In this document: positions 1-8,354 of the stretch, in pieces
Layout: each line of letters opens with the position of its first letter
Numbering within the stretch: the stretch's first letter is position 1
Assembly (NCBI RefSeq): GCF_024347615.1
Contig: NZ_AP025508.1
Location: 2,232,001 to 2,296,000 of the forward strand
Source: Vibrio splendidus
GTDB taxonomy: Bacteria; Pseudomonadota; Gammaproteobacteria; Enterobacterales; Vibrionaceae
DNA: 64,000 nucleotides
Direction of reading: 5' to 3'
Program-made: the position numbers and the translations under genes
The notes under the pieces: generated by a model
What the model was told of the DNA's origin: nothing
What the model saw: only the letters and a program-made list of their open reading frames with translations
The model's database searches: none

Positions 1-268
1 AACGATCGGTTAAGTATGGGAGGTCACCAATAATGTGAGTATTTGGAGCACCTCGACGCACTGCCCCTACATGATATTCCATGTGCTCAATGGTCACATC
101 TCGCGTACTGCTAAAGCCCATTTCAACCATGCCAACAGTGTCACCAACGAGAATAATAGGTATCCCAGCAGATTCGATACTTGCAGCCACTGGGAATGTA
201 TAAGCGGTCAACATCGGAATACGTTGTTTCCCTTTCATTTCCACAAAAGAACTTGGAGTGTGTTTCAT
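1..268 (-). CDS. PanB-like ketopantoate hydroxymethyltransferase, C-terminal part off the window
   Basis: The minus strand reads from an ATG at 268 to the window edge without a stop, giving about 89 residues. The protein starts MKHTPSSFVEMKGKQ and then shows LTAYTFPVAASIESAGIP, IILVGDTVGMVEMGFSST and VGAVRRGAPNTHIIGDLPY, the N-terminal signature of 3-methyl-2-oxobutanoate hydroxymethyltransferase. That family uses methylene-tetrahydrofolate to convert 2-oxoisovalerate to ketopantoate in pantothenate synthesis, in the cytoplasm. The aspartate of GDTVG aligns with a magnesium ligand in the family. A full PanB is about 265 residues, so two thirds lies outside. No panC is visible, so it may be a stand-alone paralog rather than the housekeeping panBC gene. 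Confidence 0.8.
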   Translation of the reverse strand, partial: MKHTPSSFVEMKGKQRIPMLTAYTFPVAASIESAGIPIILVGDTVGMVEMGFSSTRDVTIEHMEYHVGAVRRGAPNTHIIGDLPYLTDR

Positions 269-386
269 GTTCTTGCTCTCATTAAATCATGTGTTATTAA
301 AGCACTGATACTATCTAGCTTAAATTTTACTAGGGAAAAGTCACCACGTGTTACGAATCGTATATCAATGTTCGACTAAGTGATCT

Positions 387-758
387 CTAAAGACGTTCTA
401 CTAAATTAAACTTCTTTAGAAAATCTGAAAAGTCTAAAGTTGCTAAATCCTTAAATTCGCCTGCGTCATAGAAACGCCCTTTACATGTAGGGCAACTCTC
501 AAACCAGATATGAGGTTGCTTTGGATCAACTAACCGCAGCATTTTATTGTTCGGACAAACTGGGCAACTAATGCGATCAATCACGTTGAACGTTTTACCC
601 ACTTCTTCGTCTCCAGAATCGATGACATCCGCTAGAGGCTTCATCGCTTCAACTTCATAGGCATCAATCCACAACCCTTTACATTCAGTACACCTTTCAA
701 CATCACCTAATGGAGTCTGAAGCTGTTCAAAATTTGAATTACATTTCGGACATTTCAT
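387..758 (-). CDS. Double zinc-ribbon (zf-TFIIB type) protein
   Basis: This 123-residue cytoplasmic protein has two zinc ribbons. The first is at residues 1-26 (MKCPKCNSNFE ... VERCTECKGLWID). The second is at about 65-100 (ISCPVCPNNKMLRL ... ESCPTCKGRFYDAGEF). Both keep the CxxC pairs and the G-x-[WF] turn with following acidic residues typical of the zf-TFIIB family (PF13453). The start has a good ribosome binding site (AAGGAAACGAA before ATG). The function of the family is not established; nucleic-acid or protein binding through zinc is a family expectation, not something shown here. The gene stands alone between panB-like and membrane-protein genes. Confidence 0.8.
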   Translation of the reverse strand: MKCPKCNSNFEQLQTPLGDVERCTECKGLWIDAYEVEAMKPLADVIDSGDEEVGKTFNVIDRISCPVCPNNKMLRLVDPKQPHIWFESCPTCKGRFYDAGEFKDLATLDFSDFLKKFNLVERL

Positions 759-908
759 TTCGTTTCCTTCTGTATATTATTTATTTACTATTTTTAGTAA
801 CACCACACTTGCAAGCTAGTCCAATACGCTAGTATTTCGAGATTATCTTTGTTCTCATAAATCAAACATCGTTATAGAAAATTCTAACTAAACGGCACAC
901 TCTTATAC

Positions 909-1364
909 TCAACTTATACCGGTATGTTCCTCTAAATAATCCAAAAGATCACCCAGCCTTTCAACATGGAGTGAAATGTAAACTTTGCCATATGAGCCAG
1001 CTTCAACCACTACAGATTGAAGAGCGTCATTTTTTGCTAGATAGATCTGTTCAATATATTTTATTGGTATGTTTCTTTTTATCATCCATATATTAGGAGC
1101 AATTAAACAACCACCTTTAACCTCAACGCCTGACAATCTATAAATAAGAGCAACTAAAAGAGACAAAACTACTGAAATCATGAAAATGCCAAGAAAGAAA
1201 AATGGTAGTTGAGCAATAGTTATGTATTCAAAAGTTGCTTCTGCACTCATATCACTTTTAAAAAATCGAATAATAATCAATGAAACAAAAGTCAAAGACA
1301 GACTTTTATTCATGATTTTGGATAGTTCTTTCCATATTTTCACCCACAAAATTGGATACTTCAC
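909..1364 (-). CDS. Hypothetical membrane protein, two TM segments
   Basis: I do not recognise this 151-residue protein by family. It has two hydrophobic stretches, about residues 22-34 (SLSLTFVSLIIIRFF) and 50-74 (IAQLPFFFLGIFMISVVLSLLVALIY). A soluble C-terminal domain with mixed beta-type sequence follows, ending in an amphipathic helix (ERLGDLLDYLEEHTG). The layout of a TM hairpin followed by a small beta-rich domain is like that of bacterial PH-domain membrane proteins, but this is only a layout resemblance. The start is GTG at 1364, with a very purine-rich site (AAGGGGGGGAA) directly in front. The gene is single, with no clear operon partner. Confidence 0.6.
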   Translation of the reverse strand: MKYPILWVKIWKELSKIMNKSLSLTFVSLIIIRFFKSDMSAEATFEYITIAQLPFFFLGIFMISVVLSLLVALIYRLSGVEVKGGCLIAPNIWMIKRNIPIKYIEQIYLAKNDALQSVVVEAGSYGKVYISLHVERLGDLLDYLEEHTGIS

Positions 1365-1462
1365 TTCCCCCCCTTGTTTTTATGATAAATAACCCACAAA
1401 AAACAATGTCTTATTAGATTGTAACTTACTGTAAATCAAGTAGTATGACACATTATTTAGAT

Positions 1463-2122
1463 CTATTTCCGCCCCATAATACGAACAATTCTTAAGAATA
1501 AGTTAATGATGTCCATGTAGAGAGCTGCTGCACTATCAACCGCATTATCTAAGGTTTTGGGTATTCGATTTGCACGCCCCCAATCATAACCTATGTACCC
1601 GCAGAATATGATGACGACCGCCCAATCCAACCACTCTTGATGGATACCAAGCACAAATACCTGGAAAAGTTCAACGACAATAACTGCTATTAATGAAATC
1701 GCTAGCACTCCAGAAATTCTCTGAAAAAAAACAGGGAATATTGTACCGAGCAACATCATGATACCTGTCACTAAGCCTGTCACCTTAATAGCATCAAGAA
1801 CCAAAGATGGAGAGTAGTTAGATACGACCATATTTATAATAAGCCCAAAAGGGACAACTACGAAATTGTAACCAACAAAACTAACCAGTGGGTTTGATGA
1901 CTTGCTAAACAGATAGATTCCGAAGAAGCAACTTGTAAAGTAACCTATAAAAAATATCCAAGGGTTGAACGCAGTTATAGATTCAACCGGTATACTCGAT
2001 ACCATTAGCCAATTGACCCAAAAACCCCAACAAAGAACGGCTCCGATGGTAAGGTTATATAACCTTGAGTTTATTTCTTTTTCACCGGTATTCTTTCGTT
2101 CAAAAACATTGGATTCCATCAT
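1463..2122 (-). CDS. Bax inhibitor-1/YccA-like family integral membrane protein
   Basis: This 219-residue protein is predicted to cross the membrane six or seven times. The C-terminus is the best marker: a Gly/Tyr-rich last segment (VIIFCGYIGYDWGRA) is followed by DNAVDSAAALYMDIINLFL and a basic tail, which is the ending of the Bax1-I (PF01027) family, where an aspartate in the last helices serves as a calcium/proton switch in studied members. In Escherichia coli, family members such as YccA act at the inner membrane near FtsH and translocon control. The role of this divergent copy is unknown. It is one of several single membrane genes here and is shorter at the N-terminus than YbhL-type members. 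Confidence 0.75.
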   Translation of the reverse strand: MMESNVFERKNTGEKEINSRLYNLTIGAVLCWGFWVNWLMVSSIPVESITAFNPWIFFIGYFTSCFFGIYLFSKSSNPLVSFVGYNFVVVPFGLIINMVVSNYSPSLVLDAIKVTGLVTGIMMLLGTIFPVFFQRISGVLAISLIAVIVVELFQVFVLGIHQEWLDWAVVIIFCGYIGYDWGRANRIPKTLDNAVDSAAALYMDIINLFLRIVRIMGRK

Positions 2123-2250
2123 CTCTAATTATCCTTTCTCAGTTAACAGAACATCTTACCCAAATGGCGCAAACAATTAACGTTATCAAACACACCAAAC
2201 TCTGTTCTAAAAATGCCAAACGGCATGCATCAATTTAATTGACACCTTGA

Positions 2251-2754
2251 TTACAGTAATAAAGTAAAACCTTCTTTTTCAAATTGCTTCTTCACTTCTT
2301 TAATTGCAATAGGCGCTACTCGCTTGCCCCAAGCTTAGCCTATGCTAAAGCTCTCTTGGACAATGTTAGGCATTATTTTTATGCTCTTTTTCCCCAGTGC
2401 TGTCTCATAGAAAGCAATAAGCTCTTCGATTTCTTGATTGGTGTAATACTTGTGATAAATGGGAGTCATCATTTTGAAAAATCCATTTTTACCTCTTAGT
2501 TGCTCTTCAACCACAGAGTTAACAGTTCTTTCAATTATTTCAAATTTTTCTTTGGGGATATCAGGGTTATTTTTTGATACGATTACAACCAACTGACTAG
2601 TCATCGTTTGAGACATCTGTAATCCAAGGTCAATTGAGCCGGTCATCTCCATGAGCTTAATAATATTATTGTACTTTTCTTCAGTAAGGGGCTGCTCACC
2701 AGCATAAATAATTGACGAGAAGAACAGTACACAGACGCAAATTACCTTTCTCAT
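2251..2754 (-). pseudogene. DUF2059 periplasmic protein interrupted by an in-frame stop
   Basis: The N-terminal part (start at 2754, with AAAAGGG as ribosome binding site) has a signal peptide ending near SSIIYAGEQ, then a helical DUF2059-like body (KYNNIIKLMEMTGSIDLG, YTNQEIEELIAFYETALGKK). The frame stops at TAA 2335-2337 after NIVQESFSIG. Reading past that single codon in the same frame gives AWGKRVAPIAIKEVKKQF and then EKEGFTLLL with a stop at 2251-2253, which is what the end of a DUF2059 domain looks like (helix with xWGxK). The gene therefore appears to have suffered one nonsense substitution, losing 27 codons. The truncated 139-residue product could still be made. An upstream ATG at 2775 lacks a ribosome site. 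Confidence 0.7.
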
Positions 2755-3467
2755 TGTGACCCTTTTAATTTTCATTAAACATAACTATATGAATACCAAA
2801 CTTTGCAAAATGATAACCAAGCCTAAATTAAAAACCCAATACGGTAAGTGAATGTTTTAGGTTGACAAATTGTTCCCTAAAGATAGTCACCAACCAGAAA
2901 ATTTGCTTTTAGAATAAGGATTCATTCAGTTAATTATCATGTAAATCTTACCTGACCCACCTTATAAATAACAAGAGGTTATATAAATTTATTTATGATT
3001 AACTACGAAAATTCAACATCATCCTGCCCAATAAGAGGCTATTTACAAAAAACCAAATAACATATCTAGCAGTACGCATTAAAAACCTCCATATAGATAG
3101 AAAGCATAACAAAAACCTAAAACAACCTTTGTTGTCAATTTTGTAATTTATTTAAATTTGGATAACTAGCTCGTTGTATAAGGATATTTGAGGCATGAAA
3201 CAAAAAATATCGAGTTCAAATAAACCCACTACTCTCATACGTTTACGATAAATAACAAACTTAAATTTTATAAAAACAATTTGGTTAATAAGAACTTTTG
3301 TAAACTTTGAATTACATACTCTAAAAATAAATCTCCTTGATAAACTTGTCATAAATCCAAATGCTCTTCCAATCTTGATTCGCAACACATGGCATTATCG
3401 TGTTGCATATAGACTTCCTATAAAGCCGTTGGGAAGAAGGAGTTTATATTAAAATCAGGAACGAAAA
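2755..3467. other. AT-rich intergenic region, no gene seen
   Basis: About 700 bases are strongly AT-rich and separate the DUF2059 gene from the vibriolysin gene. A 78-codon minus-strand frame at 3152-3388 is present, but it has no ribosome site, odd composition and no recognisable motif, so I do not call it. The last 60 bases should hold the vibriolysin promoter; a ribosome site is weak. I see no terminator-like hairpin with a U tract in this stretch. Confidence 0.5.
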
Positions 3468-5291
3468 ATGAACCAACAACGTCAACTAAGCTGGAAAATA
3501 GCAGCTATTCTAGGTACATCTTTTGGCTTTAATGCACACGCTGCAGAAATGGTCAGAGTCGATAATGATGCATTACTACAACAAAGCCTCGTCGCTCAGT
3601 CGAAGAGTGTTGCCCCACTAGAATTAGGTTTTTCTGAAGTAAAACGGGTGGTATTACCCAATGGAAAAACCAAAGTCCGCTATCAACAAACTCACCTAGG
3701 CTTACCCGTCTTTGATACCTCCGTTGTCGCCACTCTTTCCAAGAACCAACCCACTCAGGTGTTCGGTTCAATGGCACAAGGGATCAGCGGTGACCTATCC
3801 AGCATCGCACCAAAACTGAATCAGGAACAAGCGATTGAAGCCGCACTGTCTGCTCACCGCACGTTTACCGTTGGCAAAAAGTCGATTGAAAACAAAAATG
3901 CCAAACTGATGGTGAGACTGGATGAGAACCAAACCGCGCAAGTGGTGTATCTGGTCGATTTCTTTATCGCGTCCTCAATGCCAGAGCGCCCTTTCTACTT
4001 TATTGATGCCACGACTGGTGATGTGCTCCAAAAATGGAATGGGCTAAACCACGCTAAAGCATTAGGTACTGGCCCAGGTGGTAATATCAAAACCACTCGA
4101 TATGAATATGGCAGTGACTTCCCTAGCTTTCCCATCGACAAAACAGGCACGACGTGTAAGTTAGAGAACGATTCGGTTAAGACGGTCAACTTGAATCATG
4201 GAACCTCTGGCAGCGCTGCCTACAGCTACAACTGTGCCGACGGAACTAACTACACCGATCATAAATACATCAACGGGGCTTACTCGCCTCTTAACGATGC
4301 ACACTACTTTGGTAATGTCGTGTTTGATATGTACAAAGAGTGGATGAACACATCGCCTTTAACTTTCCAGCTGACGATGCGAGTTCATTACAGCACCGAT
4401 TATGAAAATGCTTTCTGGAATGGTACATCAATGACTTTTGGAGATGGCAAAAACACCTTTTACCCATTGGTCGATATCAACGTGAGTGCTCACGAAGTCA
4501 GCCACGGCTTCACAGAGCAAAACTCCGGTCTTGTGTACCGAAATATGTCGGGTGGTATGAATGAAGCCTTCTCAGACATTGCAGGCGAAGCGGCTGAATA
4601 CTACTTGCGTGGCAATGTGGATTGGGTGGTCGGTAGCGATATCTTCAAATCGGAAGGTGGCTTGCGTTACTTTGATCAACCTTCAAAAGATGGCCGCTCG
4701 ATTGATCATGCCTCTCAATATTACGACGGTTTGAACGTTCACTTATCTAGCGGTGTTTACAACCGCGCCTTTTACCTTTTAGCGAACAAATCGGGTTGGA
4801 ATGTACGTAAGGGCTTTGAAATATTCACAGTCGCAAACCAACTGTATTGGACGGCAAACAGTACCTTTGATGCCGGTGCGTGTGGCGTAGCGAAAGCCGC
4901 AGCCGACATGGGCTATGTGGTTGCCGATGTTGAAGATGCTTTTAATACCGTCGGCGTGAATGCAAGTTGTGGTGTCACGCCTCCAACTGGCAATGTATTA
5001 ACGAAAGGCACACCGATTTCGAACTTAAGTGGAAACCAATCTTCAGAGAGCTTCTACACGTTCACCGTTGATTCTGCATCCAACGTGACGGTTTCAATGT
5101 CTGGTGGTTCAGGTGATGCCGACCTTTATGTGAAATCGGGAAGCAAGCCAACAACATCAAGTTACGACTGTCGCCCTTACCGTCCTGGAAACATTGAGCA
5201 GTGCAGTGTGAGCGCTCAGTCGGGTGTGACCTATCATGTGTTACTGCGCGGATACTCGAACTACTCTGGCCTAACGTTACGTTTAGATTGA
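3468..5291 (+). CDS. Vibriolysin-type M4 zinc metalloprotease (secreted)
   Basis: This 607-residue precursor matches the size of Vibrio vibriolysins (HapA/Vvp type, about 609). The order is: signal peptide (cut after FNAHA, about residue 25), FTP and PepSY propeptide domains (about 50-195, an intramolecular chaperone), the M4 catalytic domain (about 200-500), and a C-terminal PPC domain (about 515-605, NLSGNQSSESFYTF ... YHVLLRGYSNYSG). Catalytic residues are visible: H342-E343-V-S-H346 and the third zinc ligand E366 in GGMNEAFSD. The expected product is an extracellular neutral elastase-like protease secreted by the type II system. Its intrinsic terminator has been split by an insertion sequence 67 bases past the stop. 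Confidence 0.93.
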   Translation: MNQQRQLSWKIAAILGTSFGFNAHAAEMVRVDNDALLQQSLVAQSKSVAPLELGFSEVKRVVLPNGKTKVRYQQTHLGLPVFDTSVVATLSKNQPTQVFGSMAQGISGDLSSIAPKLNQEQAIEAALSAHRTFTVGKKSIENKNAKLMVRLDENQTAQVVYLVDFFIASSMPERPFYFIDATTGDVLQKWNGLNHAKALGTGPGGNIKTTRYEYGSDFPSFPIDKTGTTCKLENDSVKTVNLNHGTSGSAAYSYNCADGTNYTDHKYINGAYSPLNDAHYFGNVVFDMYKEWMNTSPLTFQLTMRVHYSTDYENAFWNGTSMTFGDGKNTFYPLVDINVSAHEVSHGFTEQNSGLVYRNMSGGMNEAFSDIAGEAAEYYLRGNVDWVVGSDIFKSEGGLRYFDQPSKDGRSIDHASQYYDGLNVHLSSGVYNRAFYLLANKSGWNVRKGFEIFTVANQLYWTANSTFDAGACGVAKAAADMGYVVADVEDAFNTVGVNASCGVTPPTGNVLTKGTPISNLSGNQSSESFYTFTVDSASNVTVSMSGGSGDADLYVKSGSKPTTSSYDCRPYRPGNIEQCSVSAQSGVTYHVLLRGYSNYSGLTLRLD

Positions 5292-5349
5292 GTTGGAGCG
5301 AGCCTCTCAAACAAGTTGTGAATCGAGAACTAGCGGTTAACCGCGAAAT

Positions 5350-5370
5350 AAAAACCTACTCACTTTGAGT
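5350..5370 (+). terminator. Left half of the vibriolysin terminator, disrupted by the IS (includes target duplication)
   Basis: The bases left of the IS (AAAACCTACTCACTTTGAGT) and right of it (ACTCACTTTGAGTAGGTTTT, then more T) reassemble into one hairpin, AACCTACTCA-CTT-TGAGTAGGTT, followed by a run of T. That is a textbook intrinsic terminator for the vibriolysin gene. The element sits after the loop and has duplicated ACTCACTTTGAGT (5358-5370 and 6795-6807). Each copy keeps only one outer arm, so neither half can fold as the original. Confidence 0.8.
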
Positions 5371-5390
5371 TAATGCCGTTCGGATAAGCA

Positions 5391-6713
5391 TTATTGCTTG
5401 AACCTGAACGGATATTTGGCTGGGACAAAGAGGACCGAACGTGGAAACGTTCGGTCCTTTCTTTTATCTGGAAGAATGAAGTGACTCAAACTGTCTCTCA
5501 TCCTTTTCAGTTTTACAGGGAGAGTTCCGTCTGGACTTAAAGCTAACCAACGTAATTGCGCATCAATAAGGTTAATTGCGGCGGTAAAACTGACCCTAGT
5601 CGCTCGAACCCCGGCTTCTGAAGCTATCTTAACCATCTCTAATCGCACTAAGTTATAGGCAAGTAATACGCCCCAAAGCTCTTGCTTCACACCGGCAGAA
5701 AAACGACTTCGTAAAGTGACGTGACTTTGCAGTTGAGTCTGTTTAATTTCACCATAACCTTCTTCTATCTCCCAGCGTTGCCAATAAATACGCAGCAGGC
5801 TTTCTAGCGAGTATTTACTAGGGTCTGTAAGTGAAGTAATAAAACCTTTTATCTCACCTTTTGGCTCTTGATATAGGACTAATCTGGCTTCCCAACGTGC
5901 GGGTAAATTCGGATTCTGCCGTTGAGCTTGAGGAGAGATGGGCATTGAGATGAGCATGTCGTTCTCCGCATATTTCTCCAACACTTCATAGCGTAGCTTA
6001 CGTTTTGCAGGCATTAACCAATGAGCATTTTCCGCACTATCTTGCCACGACAACAAAAGGTCTGCCGAGAAATAACAACGATCAAATAAGGTCAATGAAT
6101 GTGCGGGGATATCATTGAATAGACGCTTAGCTAAGGTCGTTTCACCGACATGACAGCCATCAAAAGCCGCACCCATAATCATTCGTGTTTCTGTTGACAT
6201 CAAAGCGACTAAACGAAGTTGAGGGTAAGGTTTCAATTTTTTAGAGATGAACCCAAATTCTTCAGCGTTCTCTGGAGAATCTTGGCACCTAAATGTTGTT
6301 CCATCGACAGCAAGAACATTAAGCTCTAAGTCCTTATCTTGTTGAAGGATATCTCCGTTCCAAGCCTTTACCGTTGTGTGAAACAGAGCCGCTAACGGAC
6401 TCTCATCTAGACGTCGGCGTGAATCAGTTAGGACACTGGGCGCAACACGAGACCAGCTATCTTCAGGTTTAGGCTGAAGTGCAATGTCTAATGAACTGCA
6501 TACCTCTTTGATAGACATGTTGCGTTGCAGCCCCATCCAAATAACTAACCAGACAGCTTGCTGAGCGGGAAGTCGGCGTCGTCTTATGCTCGCTTTATTG
6601 GTTTCAAGAAGAGCTTGTTCTATCCACTCAATCTGAATGGCGTCGACGACAGATTCATAATTGTCGGCATCTTCAATGGTCTCGTGTGCCATTGCTAATT
6701 CTTGTTCAAGCAT
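5391..6713 (-). CDS. IS4-family DDE transposase
   Basis: The 440-residue protein is full length for an IS4-type transposase. The N-terminal region (RRRRLPAQQAVWLVIWMGL) is the usual DUF4372-like/HTH area of this group. The DDE core includes D in VLAVDGTTFRCQDS, D in HSLTLFDRCYFSADLLLSW and the Y-R-x-R-W-E-I-E region near IYWQRWEIEEGYGEIKQ, the YREK-like signature with the catalytic glutamate. No frameshift or stop breaks it, so the element may be mobile. The start at 6713 is preceded by GGGGA, which lies inside a hairpin (see 6719-6745). Confidence 0.93.
   Translation of the reverse strand: MLEQELAMAHETIEDADNYESVVDAIQIEWIEQALLETNKASIRRRRLPAQQAVWLVIWMGLQRNMSIKEVCSSLDIALQPKPEDSWSRVAPSVLTDSRRRLDESPLAALFHTTVKAWNGDILQQDKDLELNVLAVDGTTFRCQDSPENAEEFGFISKKLKPYPQLRLVALMSTETRMIMGAAFDGCHVGETTLAKRLFNDIPAHSLTLFDRCYFSADLLLSWQDSAENAHWLMPAKRKLRYEVLEKYAENDMLISMPISPQAQRQNPNLPARWEARLVLYQEPKGEIKGFITSLTDPSKYSLESLLRIYWQRWEIEEGYGEIKQTQLQSHVTLRSRFSAGVKQELWGVLLAYNLVRLEMVKIASEAGVRATRVSFTAAINLIDAQLRWLALSPDGTLPVKLKRMRDSLSHFILPDKRKDRTFPRSVLFVPAKYPFRFKQ
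5431..5465 (+). terminator. Inward-facing terminator near the left IS end, inside the transposase 3' end
   Basis: AGGACCGAACGT (5431-5442), loop GGAA, ACGTTCGGTCCT (5447-5458), then TTCTTTT form a perfect 12-bp stem with a tetraloop and a U tract, oriented on the plus strand. It would stop transcription entering the element from the protease side. It lies within the last codons of the minus-strand transposase gene, so the coding sequence accommodates it. Confidence 0.7.
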
Positions 6714-6718
6714 AAAAA

Positions 6719-6745
6719 ATCCCCATCAACGTTGTTGATGGGGAT
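6719..6745 (-). terminator. Inward-facing terminator and ribosome-site lock at the right IS end
   Basis: ATCCCCATCAAC (6719-6730), loop GTT, GTTGATGGGGAT (6734-6745) is a perfect 12-bp stem. Read on the minus strand it is followed by a run of T and then the transposase ATG. The 3' arm contains the only plausible ribosome site (GGGGA). Read-through RNA from outside would fold the stem, terminating or hiding the site. Confidence 0.75.
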
Positions 6746-6771
6746 TATCTGCTAACTGCAAGATCGTTCAA
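6744..6771 (-). promoter_or_regulatory. Transposase promoter overlapping the protective hairpin
   Basis: On the minus strand, TTGAAC (6771-6766), a 16-base spacer and GATAAT (6749-6744) form a sigma70-like promoter. The expected start, about 7 bases further, falls inside the 5' arm of the 6719-6745 hairpin. Transcripts from this promoter would therefore lack the bases that pair with GGGGA, leaving the ribosome site open. Confidence 0.6.
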
Positions 6772-7052
6772 GTCTTCTTAAACGATCGGCATTAACTCAC
6801 TTTGAGTAGGTTTTTTTATGACACACCGTAGTAGCTAATAATATTGAAAGTTATTTACTGATACGTTTATTAATTTATAAATATCAAGGTTGCTTAGGTA
6901 TTATTTTATAAAAACAGTTTAAGTTGAGATCCTGTGCTGCACAACGAAACAAAAATAACTGACTAACTTTTGAACACATTCACGTTGCTGATAGGTTAAT
7001 CCTTATAGGGCAAATGCTCTATTAATGATAAAAATTAAAATAAGGATTATTT

Positions 7053-8261
7053 ATGAGACCATCTTTTCCTATCAGTATGGTGCTTGCAACGACAGTGGTT
7101 GGCTTCCAGTCTTTTGCGCAAAATATTGAGACAACTGATTCATTAGGTATTGCAGAAAGTAGCGCAGCGCAAAAGCAATCTCTGGCGTTGCAAATCAGCG
7201 AGCGTTATTCCGATCTTGAGCTTTCATTGAAGGCTCAGATCTCAGAAAAGAACTTATCCGCGCCTGTAGATAAATTGAGCTCTACTCAGCCCTACTCTGC
7301 ATTTTCAAGCCGGATGCAGAAAGCGGATCTGGGTTATCGCAAGATGAAAGGGATCAACGACTTCAGCGACTCTGTGTTAGAGGTTCGCATGGCTGATGAA
7401 GCGATGATTGAAGCTTGGAAGAACGGTGAGAGCCCGCTGTTTGCCTTCGAACCATCAGGCGATGATTCAAACTGGCAATACATTGAAGCCTATGATGTGT
7501 ATGGGCAGGTTCACGAACTAGACGTGTACCAAACGCCAGACGTTCCTGTATTTGTCATTGATAGTAACGGTGCAGAAGAACTCAAAGCTGGCTTAATGGC
7601 GATGCAGACTGAGATGAACAAACTGGGTACTGCAACTCAAATCAATGCCAACAGTGATAAAATCAGCGTCCACAAGTCTCAACAACAGCCTTTAATGAAC
7701 AAAGTTCGTCGCTCTATTTCAGAATCTGAACCTGAAGAATTGAACACCACCCAATTATCTAAGATTCGTTTGGCCATTGATAGAGAACCGTGGATCTCTG
7801 GCAAAGCTGAAATCTACGCTATTGTCACTGGGGTTAATGCAAGCCGTATAGAACCACAGATCGACCTCGTTGAGATGCCTTATCTGGATTACGACAAACA
7901 AACCTACTACCCAAATCAAACGGTAATCTTCTGGCCTCGCTACCGTTGGGGTGCTGCCGATATGATTTTGATGGAGCACGATGACGGCACCGATTATAAA
8001 GCGTTAGCCAAACTGCTAGTTGAAGCCGCAGAAGAGATATTGAAGATGATTCCAGATCCTGAAGTTCAGGGTTATGCGATCATTCCTCAGATCACAGGCA
8101 AGATTATCGACGTGATTCCTGAAGGCGTATTAGTGAATGATGATGACTTCGTGGACGTGTATTACACCTTAATGCAAAACACCCCTTATGTTGATCGTCC
8201 GGGTGCTGGCGGTAATGCGGTTGCTTCGTTCACCCCTGTTACGATTTCACCGACAGAGTAA
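7053..8261 (+). CDS. Secreted protein of the DUF3103 type
   Basis: This 402-residue protein has a signal peptide (MRPSFPISMVLATTVVGFQ, cut after SFA). No TM segment follows and no catalytic motif is recognisable. The body is acidic with an alpha/beta mix, and the C-terminal half (IYAIVTGVNASRIEPQIDLV ... FWPRYRWGAADMILMEHDDG ... VYYTLMQNTPY) resembles Vibrio proteins annotated DUF3103. I recognise the family only by this general look. Start support is good: TAAGGATTATTT in front of ATG. It is a single gene after the IS and is probably periplasmic or secreted. Function is unknown. Confidence 0.65.
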   Translation: MRPSFPISMVLATTVVGFQSFAQNIETTDSLGIAESSAAQKQSLALQISERYSDLELSLKAQISEKNLSAPVDKLSSTQPYSAFSSRMQKADLGYRKMKGINDFSDSVLEVRMADEAMIEAWKNGESPLFAFEPSGDDSNWQYIEAYDVYGQVHELDVYQTPDVPVFVIDSNGAEELKAGLMAMQTEMNKLGTATQINANSDKISVHKSQQQPLMNKVRRSISESEPEELNTTQLSKIRLAIDREPWISGKAEIYAIVTGVNASRIEPQIDLVEMPYLDYDKQTYYPNQTVIFWPRYRWGAADMILMEHDDGTDYKALAKLLVEAAEEILKMIPDPEVQGYAIIPQITGKIIDVIPEGVLVNDDDFVDVYYTLMQNTPYVDRPGAGGNAVASFTPVTISPTE

Positions 8262-8354
8262 ACCGTTTCTTATTTAGTTAGGGCTTAGTCACATAAGCCC
8301 TAACTCTTCATTATCGAAGGTGAGTAAAACATAAGAGACATACTGAGAAGCTGA

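Larger units (their letters stand above)
5371..6794. mobile_element. IS4-family insertion sequence, complete, about 1424 bp
   Basis: The ends are short inverted repeats: TAATGCCGTTCGG at 5371 and, read inward from 6794, TAATGCCGATCG. A direct repeat ACTCACTTTGAGT flanks the element (5358-5370, 6795-6807); the exact length, 11 to 13 bp, is ambiguous because the boundary bases are shared. A long duplication of this size is normal for the IS4 group. The single transposase gene is intact and runs leftward. The target was the terminator of the upstream protease gene. Identical flanking repeats and an intact transposase point to a recent insertion. Confidence 0.9.

Noticed and set aside
3152..3388. 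78-codon minus-strand frame ahead of the vibriolysin gene
   Set aside because: No ribosome site, atypical composition, lies in AT-rich promoter DNA, and matches nothing I know.
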